A program made the translations under genes and the position numbers. DNA of 64,000 nucleotides from Williamsia serinedens (GTDB taxonomy: Bacteria; Actinomycetota; Actinomycetes; Mycobacteriales; Mycobacteriaceae): NCBI RefSeq assembly GCF_024171725.1, contig NZ_JAMTCG010000006.1:124001-188000 (forward strand), in the 5' to 3' direction. Shown piece by piece: positions 1 through 9,224 of the stretch. Under the pieces are notes generated by a model. That model saw only the letters and a program-made list of their open reading frames with translations, ran no database searches and was not told where the DNA came from. The first letter of the stretch is position 1. Each line of letters opens with the position of its first letter.

Positions 1-798
1 CGCACGGAACCGCGCCGACGACGTCCACCGTCGCCCGACCAGGTCGACGCCCGCGCACTCCAGATCGACGTCGGCGTCGGGGTCGAGTCCGGTGACCGTG
101 ACGACGAACGCGTCGTCGTGACGACTCTCCTCGGGCAGGTCCAGCGCCATGGACTCGTCGGTGATGTCCGGCGGGGCCGGAGGTTGATCGACCGGCGTCG
201 CCGGCCGGGACCGCGCGGCCACCGTCGACGACTGCTTGTCGAACCACGGCGGGAACGCGCCGGACACGGCGCCCGCGAGACCGAGCACGACGAACGGGAT
301 GACCCAGTAGCAGACGACGGACAGCGGACGGTCCGCGTCACGGACGGTGGCGCTCCCGTCGACGAGCGGTGGCACGAACGACACCAGCGTCATCACGGCG
401 AACGCGCCGACCCACATCCAGGTCATCGCGAGGGTGATGGCGCGGAACCCGTCGGTCCGGGCGGTGGCCTCGTCGACCGCGTCCGCGGCGTACTCCCGCA
501 CGAACGGTCGGCCGACGAGCACCCCCGCCAGCGCCACGAGGAACAACCCCAGGTTGCCCAGCGGCTGCAGCCATCGCTCCAGCACCGCGTCGTCGACGGT
601 CAGCGCGACGATCAGCAGGACGACGAAGACGGCCGCCGTCCCCACGTCGAGGGATCGCCACCGGTGGTCACGCGACCGGCCGAGCGCGACCGCCAGGACG
701 GCGCCGGCCGTCGCACAGGCCACGGCGACGACGAAACCCGTGTTGCCCACGAGCACCCAGAAGAGGATCCACGGCGCGAACCCCAGGACGAACGACAC
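1..798 (-). CDS. Membrane protein with C-terminal acyl-CoA thioesterase/BAAT-like domain (partial)
   Basis: The open frame runs off the left edge, so only the first 266 codons are present. The likely start is the GTG at 798, preceded by an AGAGGTGG Shine-Dalgarno. The first 180 or so residues hold about five hydrophobic segments, for example around 'WILFWVLVGNTGFVVAVA', 'AAVFVVLLIVALTV' and 'YWVIPFVVLGLAGAV'. A Pro/Asp-rich linker follows, then a stretch reading 'VVTVTGLDPDADVDLECAG' and 'GRRWTSSARFRA'. That end resembles the N-terminal beta-sandwich of acyl-CoA thioester hydrolase/BAAT enzymes (GLxPxxxVxLxA then W-S-S/A-x-F-x-A). I infer that an alpha/beta hydrolase domain follows outside the window. 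The membrane part is seen directly; the thioesterase assignment rests on motif memory. Confidence 0.5.
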   Translation of the reverse strand, partial: MSFVLGFAPWILFWVLVGNTGFVVAVACATAGAVLAVALGRSRDHRWRSLDVGTAAVFVVLLIVALTVDDAVLERWLQPLGNLGLFLVALAGVLVGRPFVREYAADAVDEATARTDGFRAITLAMTWMWVGAFAVMTLVSFVPPLVDGSATVRDADRPLSVVCYWVIPFVVLGLAGAVSGAFPPWFDKQSSTVAARSRPATPVDQPPAPPDITDESMALDLPEESRHDDAFVVTVTGLDPDADVDLECAGVDLVGRRWTSSARFRA

Positions 799-953
799 CC
801 GACACCCACCTCTCGCTCGCCCCCTGTCCCCATCACATCGCATCGGCCGGGTCGAGATGCCCGGATCGGGCGTTGCCGACCTGCGACCTTCTCGCCGGGG
901 CCCGATACGGGGTCGTGCTTCCGGCGGAAGCTACCCGGGAGTATCAAGGAGGT

Positions 954-2126
954 ATGCACCTGCAGCTCACGCCCGACGAGGCAGCTTTCCGCGACGAGAT
1001 GCGGACGTTCTTCACCACGAAGATCCCCAAGGAGATCCGGGAACGGTCCGCCAAGGGCGCCCTCAAGTTCCCCGAGGACATCGTCACCACCCAGCGCATC
1101 CTCAACGAGGAGGGCATCGCCGTCCCGAACTGGCCCGTCGAGGTGGGCGGCAAGGACTGGACCCCGGTGCAGCGCCACATCTGGCAGGACCAGCTGAACC
1201 TGGCAGCCGTGCCGGAACCGCTGGCGTTCAACGCCGCGATGGTCGGACCGGTCATCGCGCAGTTCGGCTCGCAGGAGATCAAGGACCGCTTCCTGCCGGC
1301 GACGGCCAACCTCGACATCTGGTGGTGCCAGGGCTTCTCCGAGCCCGAGGCCGGCTCCGACCTCGCGTCGCTGAAGACCAAGGCCGTCCGCGACGGCGAC
1401 CACTACATCGTCAACGGTCAGAAGACCTGGACCACGCTGGCGCAGTACGCCGACTGGATCTTCTGCCTGGTCCGCACCGACCCGGATGCCCCGAAGAAGC
1501 AGGCCGGGATCAGCTTCCTGCTCATCGACATGAACTCAGAGGGCATCGAGCGCCGCCCGATCCAGCTGATCGACGGTGGCCACGAGGTCAACGAGGTCTG
1601 GTTCACCGACGTGCGCGTGCCCGTGGAGAACCTCGTGGGCGAGGAGAACCAAGGATGGAGCTACGCCAAGTTCCTGCTGTCGAACGAGCGTGGCGGCATC
1701 GCCCGCGTCTCGTACAACAAGATCCGCCTGGCCCGGGCGAAGGAGCTCGCCGCGTCGATCACCACCGCGAACGGCACCCTTCTCGACGACCCGCACATGC
1801 GTGCGCGCTTCGTCGAGCTCGAGAACGCGCTGCTCGCACTCGAACTCACCCAGCTGCGGGTCATCGCCTCGGAGACCGGTGGGAAGCCGAACCCGGCGTC
1901 GTCGGTGCTCAAGCTGCGCGGCAGCGAGATCACGCAGGACGTCACCGAGCTCATGACCGACCTCGCCGGCAACGACGCGCTCACGGTGTTCGACCCTGCC
2001 GTCGACGACTCCGAGTGGGCCCACCTGGCCATGCCGACCTACCTGAACACCCGCAAGGTCTCGATCTACGGCGGGTCGTCGGAGGTCCAGCGCCAGATCA
2101 TCTCCTCGGGCATCCTCGGCCTCTAG
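954..2126 (+). CDS. Acyl-CoA dehydrogenase, subunit 1 of a tandem pair
   Basis: 390-residue acyl-CoA dehydrogenase, an FAD enzyme making the alpha,beta double bond of an acyl-CoA. The N-terminus 'MHLQLTPDEAAFRDEMRTFF' is typical of the FadE26/FadE29 type. Central 'GFSEPEAGSDLASLKT' is the substrate/FAD loop, and the C-terminal 'YGGSSEVQRQIISSGILGL' is the conserved tail. The chosen ATG abuts a strong AAGGAGGT (946-953) with no spacer, which is odd. An upstream in-frame ATG at 873 would add 27 residues without family similarity. It is followed 55 bp later by a second acyl-CoA dehydrogenase. In mycobacteria such pairs form alpha2beta2 enzymes for steroid or side-chain beta-oxidation, so a heteromeric complex is likely; the substrate is unknown. 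Confidence 0.9.
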   Translation: MHLQLTPDEAAFRDEMRTFFTTKIPKEIRERSAKGALKFPEDIVTTQRILNEEGIAVPNWPVEVGGKDWTPVQRHIWQDQLNLAAVPEPLAFNAAMVGPVIAQFGSQEIKDRFLPATANLDIWWCQGFSEPEAGSDLASLKTKAVRDGDHYIVNGQKTWTTLAQYADWIFCLVRTDPDAPKKQAGISFLLIDMNSEGIERRPIQLIDGGHEVNEVWFTDVRVPVENLVGEENQGWSYAKFLLSNERGGIARVSYNKIRLARAKELAASITTANGTLLDDPHMRARFVELENALLALELTQLRVIASETGGKPNPASSVLKLRGSEITQDVTELMTDLAGNDALTVFDPAVDDSEWAHLAMPTYLNTRKVSIYGGSSEVQRQIISSGILGL

Positions 2127-2181
2127 TCGCCGACCCACCCGACCTTTCCCCCACGAGACCACACGAGAGGGTCACTCCCCC

Positions 2182-3306
2182 ATGGATTTCGAACTGACCG
2201 AGGAGCAGACGCTCCTGCGTGACACAGCCCGCGAGGTGCTCGGGCGCGCCTACGACGTCGAGAAGCTGCGCGACGTCGCCGAGACCGACCGCGGCTGGAG
2301 CGAGAAGGTCTGGGGTTCGCTCGCCGAGATCGGCATCCTCGGACTCCCGTTCTCCGAGGAGGACGGGGGCGCCGGTGCCGGCTTCGCCGAGACCGCCGTC
2401 GTCGCAGGCGAGTTCGGGCGTTCGCTCGCACCCGAGCCGTTCATCACGGGCATGGCCACCCCGGGCGTCGCGATCGCCGCCACCACCGACGACGCGCTGC
2501 GCGGCCAGATCGTCGAGGCCGTCGCGGGCGGGGAACTCGTGCTCGCCTATGCCCACGAGGAGCCGGGTGACCGCTGGCCCGCGGCCGCACTGTCGACCAC
2601 GGCCACCGCGTCGGGCGACGGACACACGCTCACCGGCACCAAGGTGCCCGTCCTCGCCGGTGACGTCGCCGGGAAGATCGTCGTGACCGCCACCCTCGAC
2701 GGCGCACCGACGCTGTTCGTCGTCGACGCGGACGCGTCGGGGGTCACCCGCACCCCGTTGCGCACCCACGACCGCCGTCGGGCCGCGCGCATCACCTTCG
2801 ACGGCGCGGCCGCGACGCATCTGCCCGTCGACGACGCCGCCGCGGTCATCACCAAGGCCGAGGTCGTCACGCAGACCCTGCTGTGCGCCGAGGCCGTCGG
2901 CGCCATGGAGCAGGCGCTCGACCAGACGACCGAGTACCTGAAGTCGCGCAAGCAGTTCGGCGTCCCGCTGAAGACGTTCCAGGCGCTCACGCACCGTGCG
3001 GCGAACATGTACGTCGAGCTCGAGCTCGCCCGGAGCATCAGCACCTACGCCACGATGCGGCTGGCCGACGACGACGTCGACCCGGCCACCGCCTCACGCG
3101 CCAAGCTGCAGATCTGCAAGTCGGCGCGGCTGATCGGGCAGGAGACCATCCAGCTGCACGGCGGCATCGGCCTGACCGCGGAGTACCCGGTGGGCCACGT
3201 CGTCAGCCGTCTGACGGCGATCGCGCGCACCATCGGGACCGCCGACGACCACCTGCGCGTGCTGTCGGACTCGGTGGCCGACCACGACATGCTGACCCTC
3301 ATCTAG
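2182..3306 (+). CDS. Acyl-CoA dehydrogenase, subunit 2 of a tandem pair
   Basis: 374-residue acyl-CoA dehydrogenase beginning 'MDFELTEEQTLLRDTAREVL'. The C-terminal domain has 'TEYLKSRKQFGVPLKTFQAL', which carries the usual R-x-Q-F-G motif, and 'LHGGIGLTAEYPVGH'. It lies 55 bp behind the first dehydrogenase on the same strand, so co-transcription is likely. Sequence divergence between the two is high, as expected for non-identical subunits of one complex rather than a recent duplication. It is shorter than the other subunit and matches the FadE27/FadE28 class in size. The substrate cannot be read from the sequence. Confidence 0.9.
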   Translation: MDFELTEEQTLLRDTAREVLGRAYDVEKLRDVAETDRGWSEKVWGSLAEIGILGLPFSEEDGGAGAGFAETAVVAGEFGRSLAPEPFITGMATPGVAIAATTDDALRGQIVEAVAGGELVLAYAHEEPGDRWPAAALSTTATASGDGHTLTGTKVPVLAGDVAGKIVVTATLDGAPTLFVVDADASGVTRTPLRTHDRRRAARITFDGAAATHLPVDDAAAVITKAEVVTQTLLCAEAVGAMEQALDQTTEYLKSRKQFGVPLKTFQALTHRAANMYVELELARSISTYATMRLADDDVDPATASRAKLQICKSARLIGQETIQLHGGIGLTAEYPVGHVVSRLTAIARTIGTADDHLRVLSDSVADHDMLTLI

Positions 3307-3390
3307 GGGCACGCACGCTCCGTCGGGGGCGAGGTGTGGTACCGGGTACCGCTGGTTACACTCACCTCGCCCCGCGACGAAGGAGTCACC

Positions 3391-3852
3391 ATGGCCGCCC
3401 CGCTGATCGAACAGTCGACCGAGATCGCCGCCACCCCGGACAAGGTGTGGTCGATCGTGTCGGACCTGAAGCGCATGGGCGAGTGGAGCCCGCAGTGCCG
3501 CAAGGTGATCGTGCGCGGCGGGACCGTCAAGCTCGGCGCCAAGACCATCAACGTCAACAAGCGCGGTCTGCTGGTGTGGCCCACCACCGCGAAGGTCGTG
3601 CGGTTCGAGCCGAACAAGCAGATCGCCTACCGGATCGCCGAGAACCACACGGTCTGGGGCTTCGAGATCACCCCGACCGACACCGGCGTGCGTCTCACCG
3701 AGCGTCGTGAGGCGAAGAACGGCAAGACCACGAAGGTCTCGTCGACGCTCGTCGACCTCGCCTTCGGCGGCAACGACTCGTTCGAGGCCGAGCTCGAAGA
3801 GGGCATGCGCGAGACCCTCGTCAAGATCAAGGCGGCGGCCGAGCGCGGCTGA
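3391..3852 (+). CDS. SRPBCC family (polyketide cyclase/START-like) protein
   Basis: 153-residue single-domain protein. The start 'MAAPLIEQSTEIAATPDKVW' with 'SIVSDLKRMGEWSPQCRKV' is the characteristic first strand and helices of the SRPBCC/Bet v1-like fold, which makes a deep hydrophobic ligand cavity. The start at 3391 is supported by GAAGGAG seven bases upstream; an upstream ATG at 3334 is rejected because its extension is unrelated. It sits 84 bp downstream of the acyl-CoA dehydrogenases, so it may handle a lipid-like ligand, but no catalytic residue can be named. It converges with the HAD gene. Confidence 0.8.
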   Translation: MAAPLIEQSTEIAATPDKVWSIVSDLKRMGEWSPQCRKVIVRGGTVKLGAKTINVNKRGLLVWPTTAKVVRFEPNKQIAYRIAENHTVWGFEITPTDTGVRLTERREAKNGKTTKVSSTLVDLAFGGNDSFEAELEEGMRETLVKIKAAAERG

Positions 3853-3866
3853 CTCCCGACGAACTC

Positions 3867-4664
3867 TCAGATCTCCAGGGACGCGACGAGGTCGGGGAGA
3901 TCGGCGACGGAGTCGATGACGTGGTCCGGGACGGGACCGAACTCGTCGGCGAGCACACGGTCGAGCTCGTCGGCGCGGAACTTCCCCGTCCGCACCAGCA
4001 CTCCCCGCAACGCCGACGCCTGCGCACCCAGCACGTCGTTGTGCAGGTCGTCACCGACCATCACCACCGACGTCGGCTCCATGCCGAGCACCTCGACCGC
4101 CGACCGGAACCCGATGGGCGACGGCTTCCCGATCGCCCGGATCGACTGCCCCGCAGCCTTCTCCAGACCCTCGAGGTAGACGCCGGTGTCGATCTTGATG
4201 CCGTCGTCGGTCGACCACGTCATCGACCGGTGCATCGCGACGACCGGGATCCCGTCCAACATCATCTGCAGCACGCGCGACATCGCGTCGTGGGTGAACC
4301 CGTCGCCCGCACCGCCCAGCACGATCACCTCGGGGGCGTCGTCCGGCCCGTCGACGATCTCCACACCCGACATGTCCTCCGCGATGGGGCCTTTGTTCAA
4401 CACCCACACCCGACGCCCCGGGTACTCCGCACCGAGGAATTCCGCCGTCAGACGCGCGGCCGACAGGATCTCCTCCGCACCGACGCGCAGACCGCACGCA
4501 CTCAGCGACTCGGCGATCTGATGCCGCGACTTCGAGGTCGTGTTGGTCAGGAACATCCGCGGGACACCCTGCCGCTCCAGCGCGTCGAGGGCCTCCACCG
4601 CACCGGGCAGCGGGCGCCACGAGGTGACCAGCACCCCGTCGATGTCCAGCAGCAACCCGACCAT
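3867..4664 (-). CDS. HAD-IIA family phosphatase (NagD/LHPP-like)
   Basis: 265-residue haloacid-dehalogenase-type phosphatase. Motif I is 'LLLDIDGVLV' at residues 4-13 (nucleophile and general-acid Asp pair). Motif II is 'MFLTNTTSKS', and motif IV is 'MVGDDLHNDVLGAQASALRG' near the C-terminus. The large cap between motifs II and III identifies subfamily IIA, whose members dephosphorylate small phosphometabolites such as phosphoglycolate, nitrophenyl phosphate or phospholysine. It converges with the SRPBCC gene (14 bp) and is divergent from the dipeptidase. The physiological substrate is unknown. Confidence 0.85.
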   Translation of the reverse strand: MVGLLLDIDGVLVTSWRPLPGAVEALDALERQGVPRMFLTNTTSKSRHQIAESLSACGLRVGAEEILSAARLTAEFLGAEYPGRRVWVLNKGPIAEDMSGVEIVDGPDDAPEVIVLGGAGDGFTHDAMSRVLQMMLDGIPVVAMHRSMTWSTDDGIKIDTGVYLEGLEKAAGQSIRAIGKPSPIGFRSAVEVLGMEPTSVVMVGDDLHNDVLGAQASALRGVLVRTGKFRADELDRVLADEFGPVPDHVIDSVADLPDLVASLEI

Positions 4665-4727
4665 GACGCGAATCTAGTCGCCCCCTGTACGGGCCGCATC
4701 GCGCCCGTCACTGGCATGCTGAGTCCC

Positions 4728-6122
4728 ATGCCCCCGACGCCGGATCCGGCCGACACCACCACCGCCACGACGCCGCTGCGACCGGTCGTCGACGACCTCA
4801 TGGGGCGCGCCCGTACCGATCTCGCCGAGCTGGTCGCGTTCCCCTCGGTGCACGGGGCGCCGGGCCGCGAGCAGGCGTGCCAGGACGCGGCGACCTGGGT
4901 GGTGGACGCCTTCACCGAGGCCGGCGTGCCGTGTTCGTCGATCTGCACGGTCGACGGCAGTCACGCCGTCATCGGCCACCACCCCGGGCCCGAGGGGTCG
5001 CCGACGGTCCTGCTGTACGCCCACCACGACGTGCAGCCCGCCGACGACGCCGACTGGGCCTCCCCACCCTTCACGCTCACCGAGCGCGACGGGCGCTGGT
5101 ACGGACGCGGCGCCGCGGACTGCAAGGGCAACGTCGTCGCACACCTCACCGCGCTGCGCGCCCTCCGCGACGACGACACGGCAGGCTTCCCGGTGGGGAT
5201 CCGCGTCGTCGTCGAGGGGTCCGAGGAGGCCGGTGGCGAGGGACTCGACCACCTCGCGCGGGACCAACCCGACCTCTTCGCCGCCGACGTGGTCCTCATC
5301 TGCGACACCGGCAACGTGAGCATCGGGACACCGACGCTCACCACCAGCTTGCGGGGCGTGGTGAACGTCAAGGTCAAGGTCGAGACGCTTGCGTCCCGGG
5401 TGCACTCCGGCCAGTTCGGCGGCGCGGCGCCGGACGCCCTGGCCGCGCTGATCGCGGGACTGGCGAGCCTGCGAGACGCCGACGGGGACACCACGGTCGA
5501 CGGACTCGACGCGACCGGCACCTTCGACGGGGCTCCGTACGATCCGGACACGTTCCGCGCCGACGCCACCGTCCTCGACGGCGTCGACCTCCTCGGGTCG
5601 GCCCCTCCCGCCGACATGGTGTGGGCGCGTCCGGCGGTGACGGTGATCGGCATCGACGCGCCGTCGACACAGAACGCCGCGTCGGCGATCGCCCCGCACG
5701 CCGCGGCGATGCTCAACCTGCGGGTGCCGCCCGGGATCGACCCCGCTCGGGCCCGCGACGCGCTGGAAGACCATCTGCGCGCCCACATCCCGTGGAACGC
5801 GCGCGTCACGGTGGAACCGGAGGCCGCAGGCGCGCCGTTCGCCGCCGACACCAGCGGCCCGGGGTACCAGGCCCTGACCGCGGCGATGGAGGAGGCCTAC
5901 GACCGTCCGGTCGTGCGCTCGGGACAGGGTGGCTCCATCCCACTGTGCACGGTGTTGTCGGAGATCTGCCCCGGCGCCGAGATCGCGCTGCTCGGTGTCG
6001 AGGAGCCCCGCTGCCGCATCCACGCCGCCGACGAGAGCGTCGATCCCGACGAGATCGCCCGCACCGCACTGACGGAGGCGCTGTTCCTGCGGGGTCTGGC
6101 GGCGACGGACACGTCCGCGTGA
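4728..6122 (+). CDS. M20/M25/M40 family metallo-dipeptidase
   Basis: 464-residue zinc peptidase of the M20 dipeptidase type. Metal-binding 'LLYAHHDVQPAD' supplies the first His and Asp, 'GRGAADCKGN' the bridging Asp, and 'VVEGSEEAGGEGLD' the catalytic and metal Glu residues. A lid domain lies in the middle with the usual 'SRVHSGQFGG' His. The C-terminus has 'GGSIPLCTVLSEICPGAE' and a final 'RIHAADESV' His. An in-frame ATG at 4716 is an alternative start. The TGA overlaps the GTG of moeA (GTGA), making this the first gene of a moeA-psd-pssA operon, although its function is not obviously linked. Confidence 0.9.
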   Translation: MPPTPDPADTTTATTPLRPVVDDLMGRARTDLAELVAFPSVHGAPGREQACQDAATWVVDAFTEAGVPCSSICTVDGSHAVIGHHPGPEGSPTVLLYAHHDVQPADDADWASPPFTLTERDGRWYGRGAADCKGNVVAHLTALRALRDDDTAGFPVGIRVVVEGSEEAGGEGLDHLARDQPDLFAADVVLICDTGNVSIGTPTLTTSLRGVVNVKVKVETLASRVHSGQFGGAAPDALAALIAGLASLRDADGDTTVDGLDATGTFDGAPYDPDTFRADATVLDGVDLLGSAPPADMVWARPAVTVIGIDAPSTQNAASAIAPHAAAMLNLRVPPGIDPARARDALEDHLRAHIPWNARVTVEPEAAGAPFAADTSGPGYQALTAAMEEAYDRPVVRSGQGGSIPLCTVLSEICPGAEIALLGVEEPRCRIHAADESVDPDEIARTALTEALFLRGLAATDTSA

Positions 6123-7438
6123 GCGGACACGACCACCCGCTGCGGCCCGGCGAGACGCTGCGTCCCGTCGCCGACCACGCCCGTCGCGTCGCGGACCTCA
6201 TCACACCGCGACCGCCGGTGCGGGTCGCGCTCCCCGACGCCCTCGGTCGCGTGGTCGTCGACGACGTCCACGCACCGATCTCGTTGCCGGGCTTCGACAA
6301 CTCCGCGATGGACGGGTACGCCGTCCGTGCCGCGGACATCGCGGGTGCCACCGACGACTCCCCCACTCGTCTGCCGGTGGCGCAGGACATCCCGGCCGGG
6401 CGGACCGACGTGCTGACGTTGTCCCCGGGGACGGCCCACCGCATCATGACCGGTGCACCGATGCCCGACGGCGCGGACGCCGTCGTGCAGGTCGAGTACA
6501 CCGACGGCGGCACGGACACGGTCGCGATCCGTCGCGGTGTCGACGCAGGGACGTCCGTGCGCCGTGCCGGTTCCGACATCGCCGCGGGCGACCTCGCGCT
6601 GCCGGCGGGGACCGTGCTCGGCGCGCCGCAGATCGGCCTGTTGGCCGCGCTGGGGATCGGTGACGTCGTCGTCCCGGACCGGCCCCATGTCGTCGTCCTG
6701 TCGACCGGCAGCGAGCTCGTGGCCGCCGGACAACCGTTGCAGCACGGGCAGATCCACGAATCGAACGGCGCCATGCTGTGTGCCGCCCTGACCGCGGCCG
6801 GGTGTCGCGCCACGGCCCTGCACTTCGTGCCCGACGACGTCGAGGAGTTCCGCGCGCATCTCGACGCCGTCGTCGACTCTCCCGATCCGCCGGACCTCGT
6901 CCTCACCTCCGGCGGCGTCAGTGCCGGCGCCTACGAGGTGGTGAAGGACGCGCTCGCCCGCGACGACGTCGAGTTCGTCAAGGTCGCGATGCAGCCCGGC
7001 ATGCCGCAGGGCAGCGGCCGCTACACCACCGCGATCGGACGCAGCGTCGCGATCGTCACGCTGCCCGGCAACCCCGTCAGCGCGCAGGTGTCGTTCGAGA
7101 TCTTCGTCCGCCCGCCCCTGCGCGCCGCCCTGTCGCTGCCGCGCGACCGCCCGCGGACGACGGCCGCCCTCACCGACGACCTGCGATCACCACGCGGCAA
7201 ACGCCAGTTCCGCCGGGGCGTCGTCGAGACCGCACCCGACGGTGTGCTCCGCGTCCACCCGATCGGACCCCCGTCGTCGCATCACCTGCGCTATCTGGCC
7301 TCGGCGAACGCCCTCATCGACATCCCCGAGGACGCCGACGACATCGCGGCCGGGGAGTCCGTCGCCGTGCTCCTGCTGGACGACTGGGCACGCATCCCGA
7401 CGCCCGACGATTCCGCGCGCCCGCAGACGAGCCGTTAG
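6119..7438 (+). CDS. moeA: Molybdopterin molybdenumtransferase MoeA
   Basis: 439-residue MoeA, which inserts molybdate into adenylylated molybdopterin in the last step of molybdenum cofactor synthesis. The hallmark '[13 protein letters not shown]' is at about residues 58-70, '[11 protein letters not shown]' and '[10 protein letters not shown]' are in the MoCF-type domain, and '[17 protein letters not shown]' is the GG(V/I)S(V/A)G substrate loop. '[10 protein letters not shown]' is the PGNP signature, and a beta-barrel domain IV closes the protein. GTG start overlapping the dipeptidase stop. The M. tuberculosis counterpart (moeA2) is also next to psd and pssA, so the arrangement is ancestral. 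Confidence 0.95.
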   Translation: MSGHDHPLRPGETLRPVADHARRVADLITPRPPVRVALPDALGRVVVDDVHAPISLPGFDNSAMDGYAVRAADIAGATDDSPTRLPVAQDIPAGRTDVLTLSPGTAHRIMTGAPMPDGADAVVQVEYTDGGTDTVAIRRGVDAGTSVRRAGSDIAAGDLALPAGTVLGAPQIGLLAALGIGDVVVPDRPHVVVLSTGSELVAAGQPLQHGQIHESNGAMLCAALTAAGCRATALHFVPDDVEEFRAHLDAVVDSPDPPDLVLTSGGVSAGAYEVVKDALARDDVEFVKVAMQPGMPQGSGRYTTAIGRSVAIVTLPGNPVSAQVSFEIFVRPPLRAALSLPRDRPRTTAALTDDLRSPRGKRQFRRGVVETAPDGVLRVHPIGPPSSHHLRYLASANALIDIPEDADDIAAGESVAVLLLDDWARIPTPDDSARPQTSR

Positions 7439-7502
7439 GCTGGCGGTCCGAGAACCCGCGCCGAGGCCCGGCGCACCGGCGAGGAAGGGACGGTCGAGGC
7501 AC

Positions 7503-8255
7503 GTGGCACGACGCCCGAAGCCCACCGCCTCCGCCGTCCCCGGAGCCCCCGCCGGCGATCGCGGCCGGCTGACGCGCCACACCCGCGGGCTCACCCACGT
7601 CGTCGAACTCGTCGGACACACACTGCCGCCGGTCCACCCGGCCGGGCTGCCCTTCGTCGCCGCGCCCGCCGCACTGGCGCTCGCGGGCCGCAATCGTCGC
7701 TGGATCCGCACCCCGGCCCTGGCCGCGTCCGTGGCGTGCGCGGCGTTCTTCCGCCACCCCGACCGTGTCCCCCCGACCGCCACGGGGGCCGTCGTCGCGC
7801 CCGCCGACGGGGAGATCACGCTCGTCGACGTCGCGCTGCCGCCGCCGGAACTGGGCCTCGGCGCGGAACCGCTGCCGCGGGTGTCGACGTTCCTGAGCAT
7901 CCTCGACGTCCACGTCCAGCGCAGTCCCGTCGCCGGTGAGGTGGTCTCGGTGACGCACACCCCCGGACGGTTCCTGTCCGCGGACCTGCCCGAGGCGAGC
8001 GCGGAGAACGAGCGCACCTGCATGCACCTCCGCACCGACGCGGGCACCGACGTCGGCGTCGTGCAGATCGCCGGCCTGCTCGCACGACGCATCGTCAACG
8101 ACAAACGGCCCGGCGACCGGGTCGGGCTCGGCGAGACCTACGGGCTCATCCGCTTCGGGTCGCGCGTCGACGTCTACCTGCCCGCCGGGACCCAGCCGGA
8201 GGTGCTGCCCGGCCAACGGGCGGTCGGTGCAGAGACCGTCCTGGCGAGGCTCTAG
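7503..8255 (+). CDS. psd: Phosphatidylserine decarboxylase
   Basis: 250-residue Psd of the short PSD-A class. It converts phosphatidylserine to phosphatidylethanolamine at the membrane. The self-cleavage site that generates the pyruvoyl group lies in '[13 protein letters not shown]' near the C-terminus (Gly-Ser bond). '[14 protein letters not shown]' and '[18 protein letters not shown]' are the conserved PADG and DVH motifs. GTG start at 7503, 64 bp after moeA. The stop TAG shares its G with the GTG of pssA, so the two phospholipid genes are translationally coupled. Confidence 0.95.
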   Translation: MARRPKPTASAVPGAPAGDRGRLTRHTRGLTHVVELVGHTLPPVHPAGLPFVAAPAALALAGRNRRWIRTPALAASVACAAFFRHPDRVPPTATGAVVAPADGEITLVDVALPPPELGLGAEPLPRVSTFLSILDVHVQRSPVAGEVVSVTHTPGRFLSADLPEASAENERTCMHLRTDAGTDVGVVQIAGLLARRIVNDKRPGDRVGLGETYGLIRFGSRVDVYLPAGTQPEVLPGQRAVGAETVLARL

Positions 8256-9205
8256 TGGTCCAGCAACGGGCCGCGCGCCCCGAGGCGTCGCGACGCAGAT
8301 CGGGCGCGCCGTCGTCGCGACTGCGACGACCGGGGCGCACCGGCGGCGACCGCCGCGTCCCCGACCTGACCGCCGGCCGGCTCCTCGTCCCGTCCGGTCT
8401 CACCGTCCTCGCCATCTGCGCGGGTCTGTCGGCGGCACGCTTCGCCCTCGACGGCCGCGTCGACCTCGCGGTCGGGATGATCGCGGCCGCCGCCCTGCTC
8501 GACGGCGTGGACGGCCGGATCGCCCGTCTGCTCGACGCGACCACCCGCATCGGCGCCGAGCTCGACTCCCTCGCCGACGCCATCAACTTCGGCGTCGTGC
8601 CGGCGCTCACCGTGTACCTGCTTCTGTTGCGGGGACAGGACGCCGGCTGGGTCATCGTCCTGATCTTCGTGTGCGCCATCGTGTTACGGCTCGCGCGGTT
8701 CAACATCCTCGACGACGACGTGACCGCGCCCGAGTACACGAAGGACTACTTCACCGGTGTGCCGGCGCCGGCGTCGGCCATCATCGCGCTGCTGCCCGTC
8801 GCGTGTGAGCAGCAGTTCGGGACCGGGTGGTGGACGTCGACGCCCGTCGTCGGGGCCTGGGTGCTGATCACCGCGGGCCTGGCGGTGAGCCGCATCCCGA
8901 CCGTCTCGATCAAGACCATGTCCGTCGCACCCCGCAACCTCGTCGGCATCCTCATCCTCGTCGCCATCGCCGCGGCGCTCCTGGTGACGTTCCCGTACCT
9001 GCTGATGCTGCTGCTCATCGCGGGCTACCTCGCGCACATCCCGTTCGCCTGGCGGGCCAGCCGGTGGGCGGCGAAGCGTCCGCACACCTGGGACAAGCCG
9101 CCTGCCGAGCGGCGCGCCGAACGACGGGCCGCCCGGGGGCGGGACCGCACCCGACCCATCCGGTCCCAGGCGCGCCTCGGGCTGCGGCGGCCGGGCCGGC
9201 CCTGA
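8255..9205 (+). CDS. pssA: CDP-diacylglycerol-serine O-phosphatidyltransferase
   Basis: 316-residue CDP-alcohol phosphatidyltransferase making phosphatidylserine, the substrate of the neighbouring Psd. The diagnostic DG(x2)AR(x8)G(x3)D(x3)D motif reads 'DGVDGRIARLLDATTRIG' followed by 'AELDSLAD'. Several hydrophobic segments follow, including 'VLIFVCAIVLRLARF', 'VVGAWVLITAGLAV' and 'LVGILILVAIAAALLV', then a basic C-terminal tail. It starts with a GTG overlapping the psd stop by one base. The N-terminal 45 residues are Arg-rich and probably cytosolic. Confidence 0.95.
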   Translation: MVQQRAARPEASRRRSGAPSSRLRRPGRTGGDRRVPDLTAGRLLVPSGLTVLAICAGLSAARFALDGRVDLAVGMIAAAALLDGVDGRIARLLDATTRIGAELDSLADAINFGVVPALTVYLLLLRGQDAGWVIVLIFVCAIVLRLARFNILDDDVTAPEYTKDYFTGVPAPASAIIALLPVACEQQFGTGWWTSTPVVGAWVLITAGLAVSRIPTVSIKTMSVAPRNLVGILILVAIAAALLVTFPYLLMLLLIAGYLAHIPFAWRASRWAAKRPHTWDKPPAERRAERRAARGRDRTRPIRSQARLGLRRPGRP

Positions 9206-9224
9206 CGCCGACCCGGCGCCGCCG

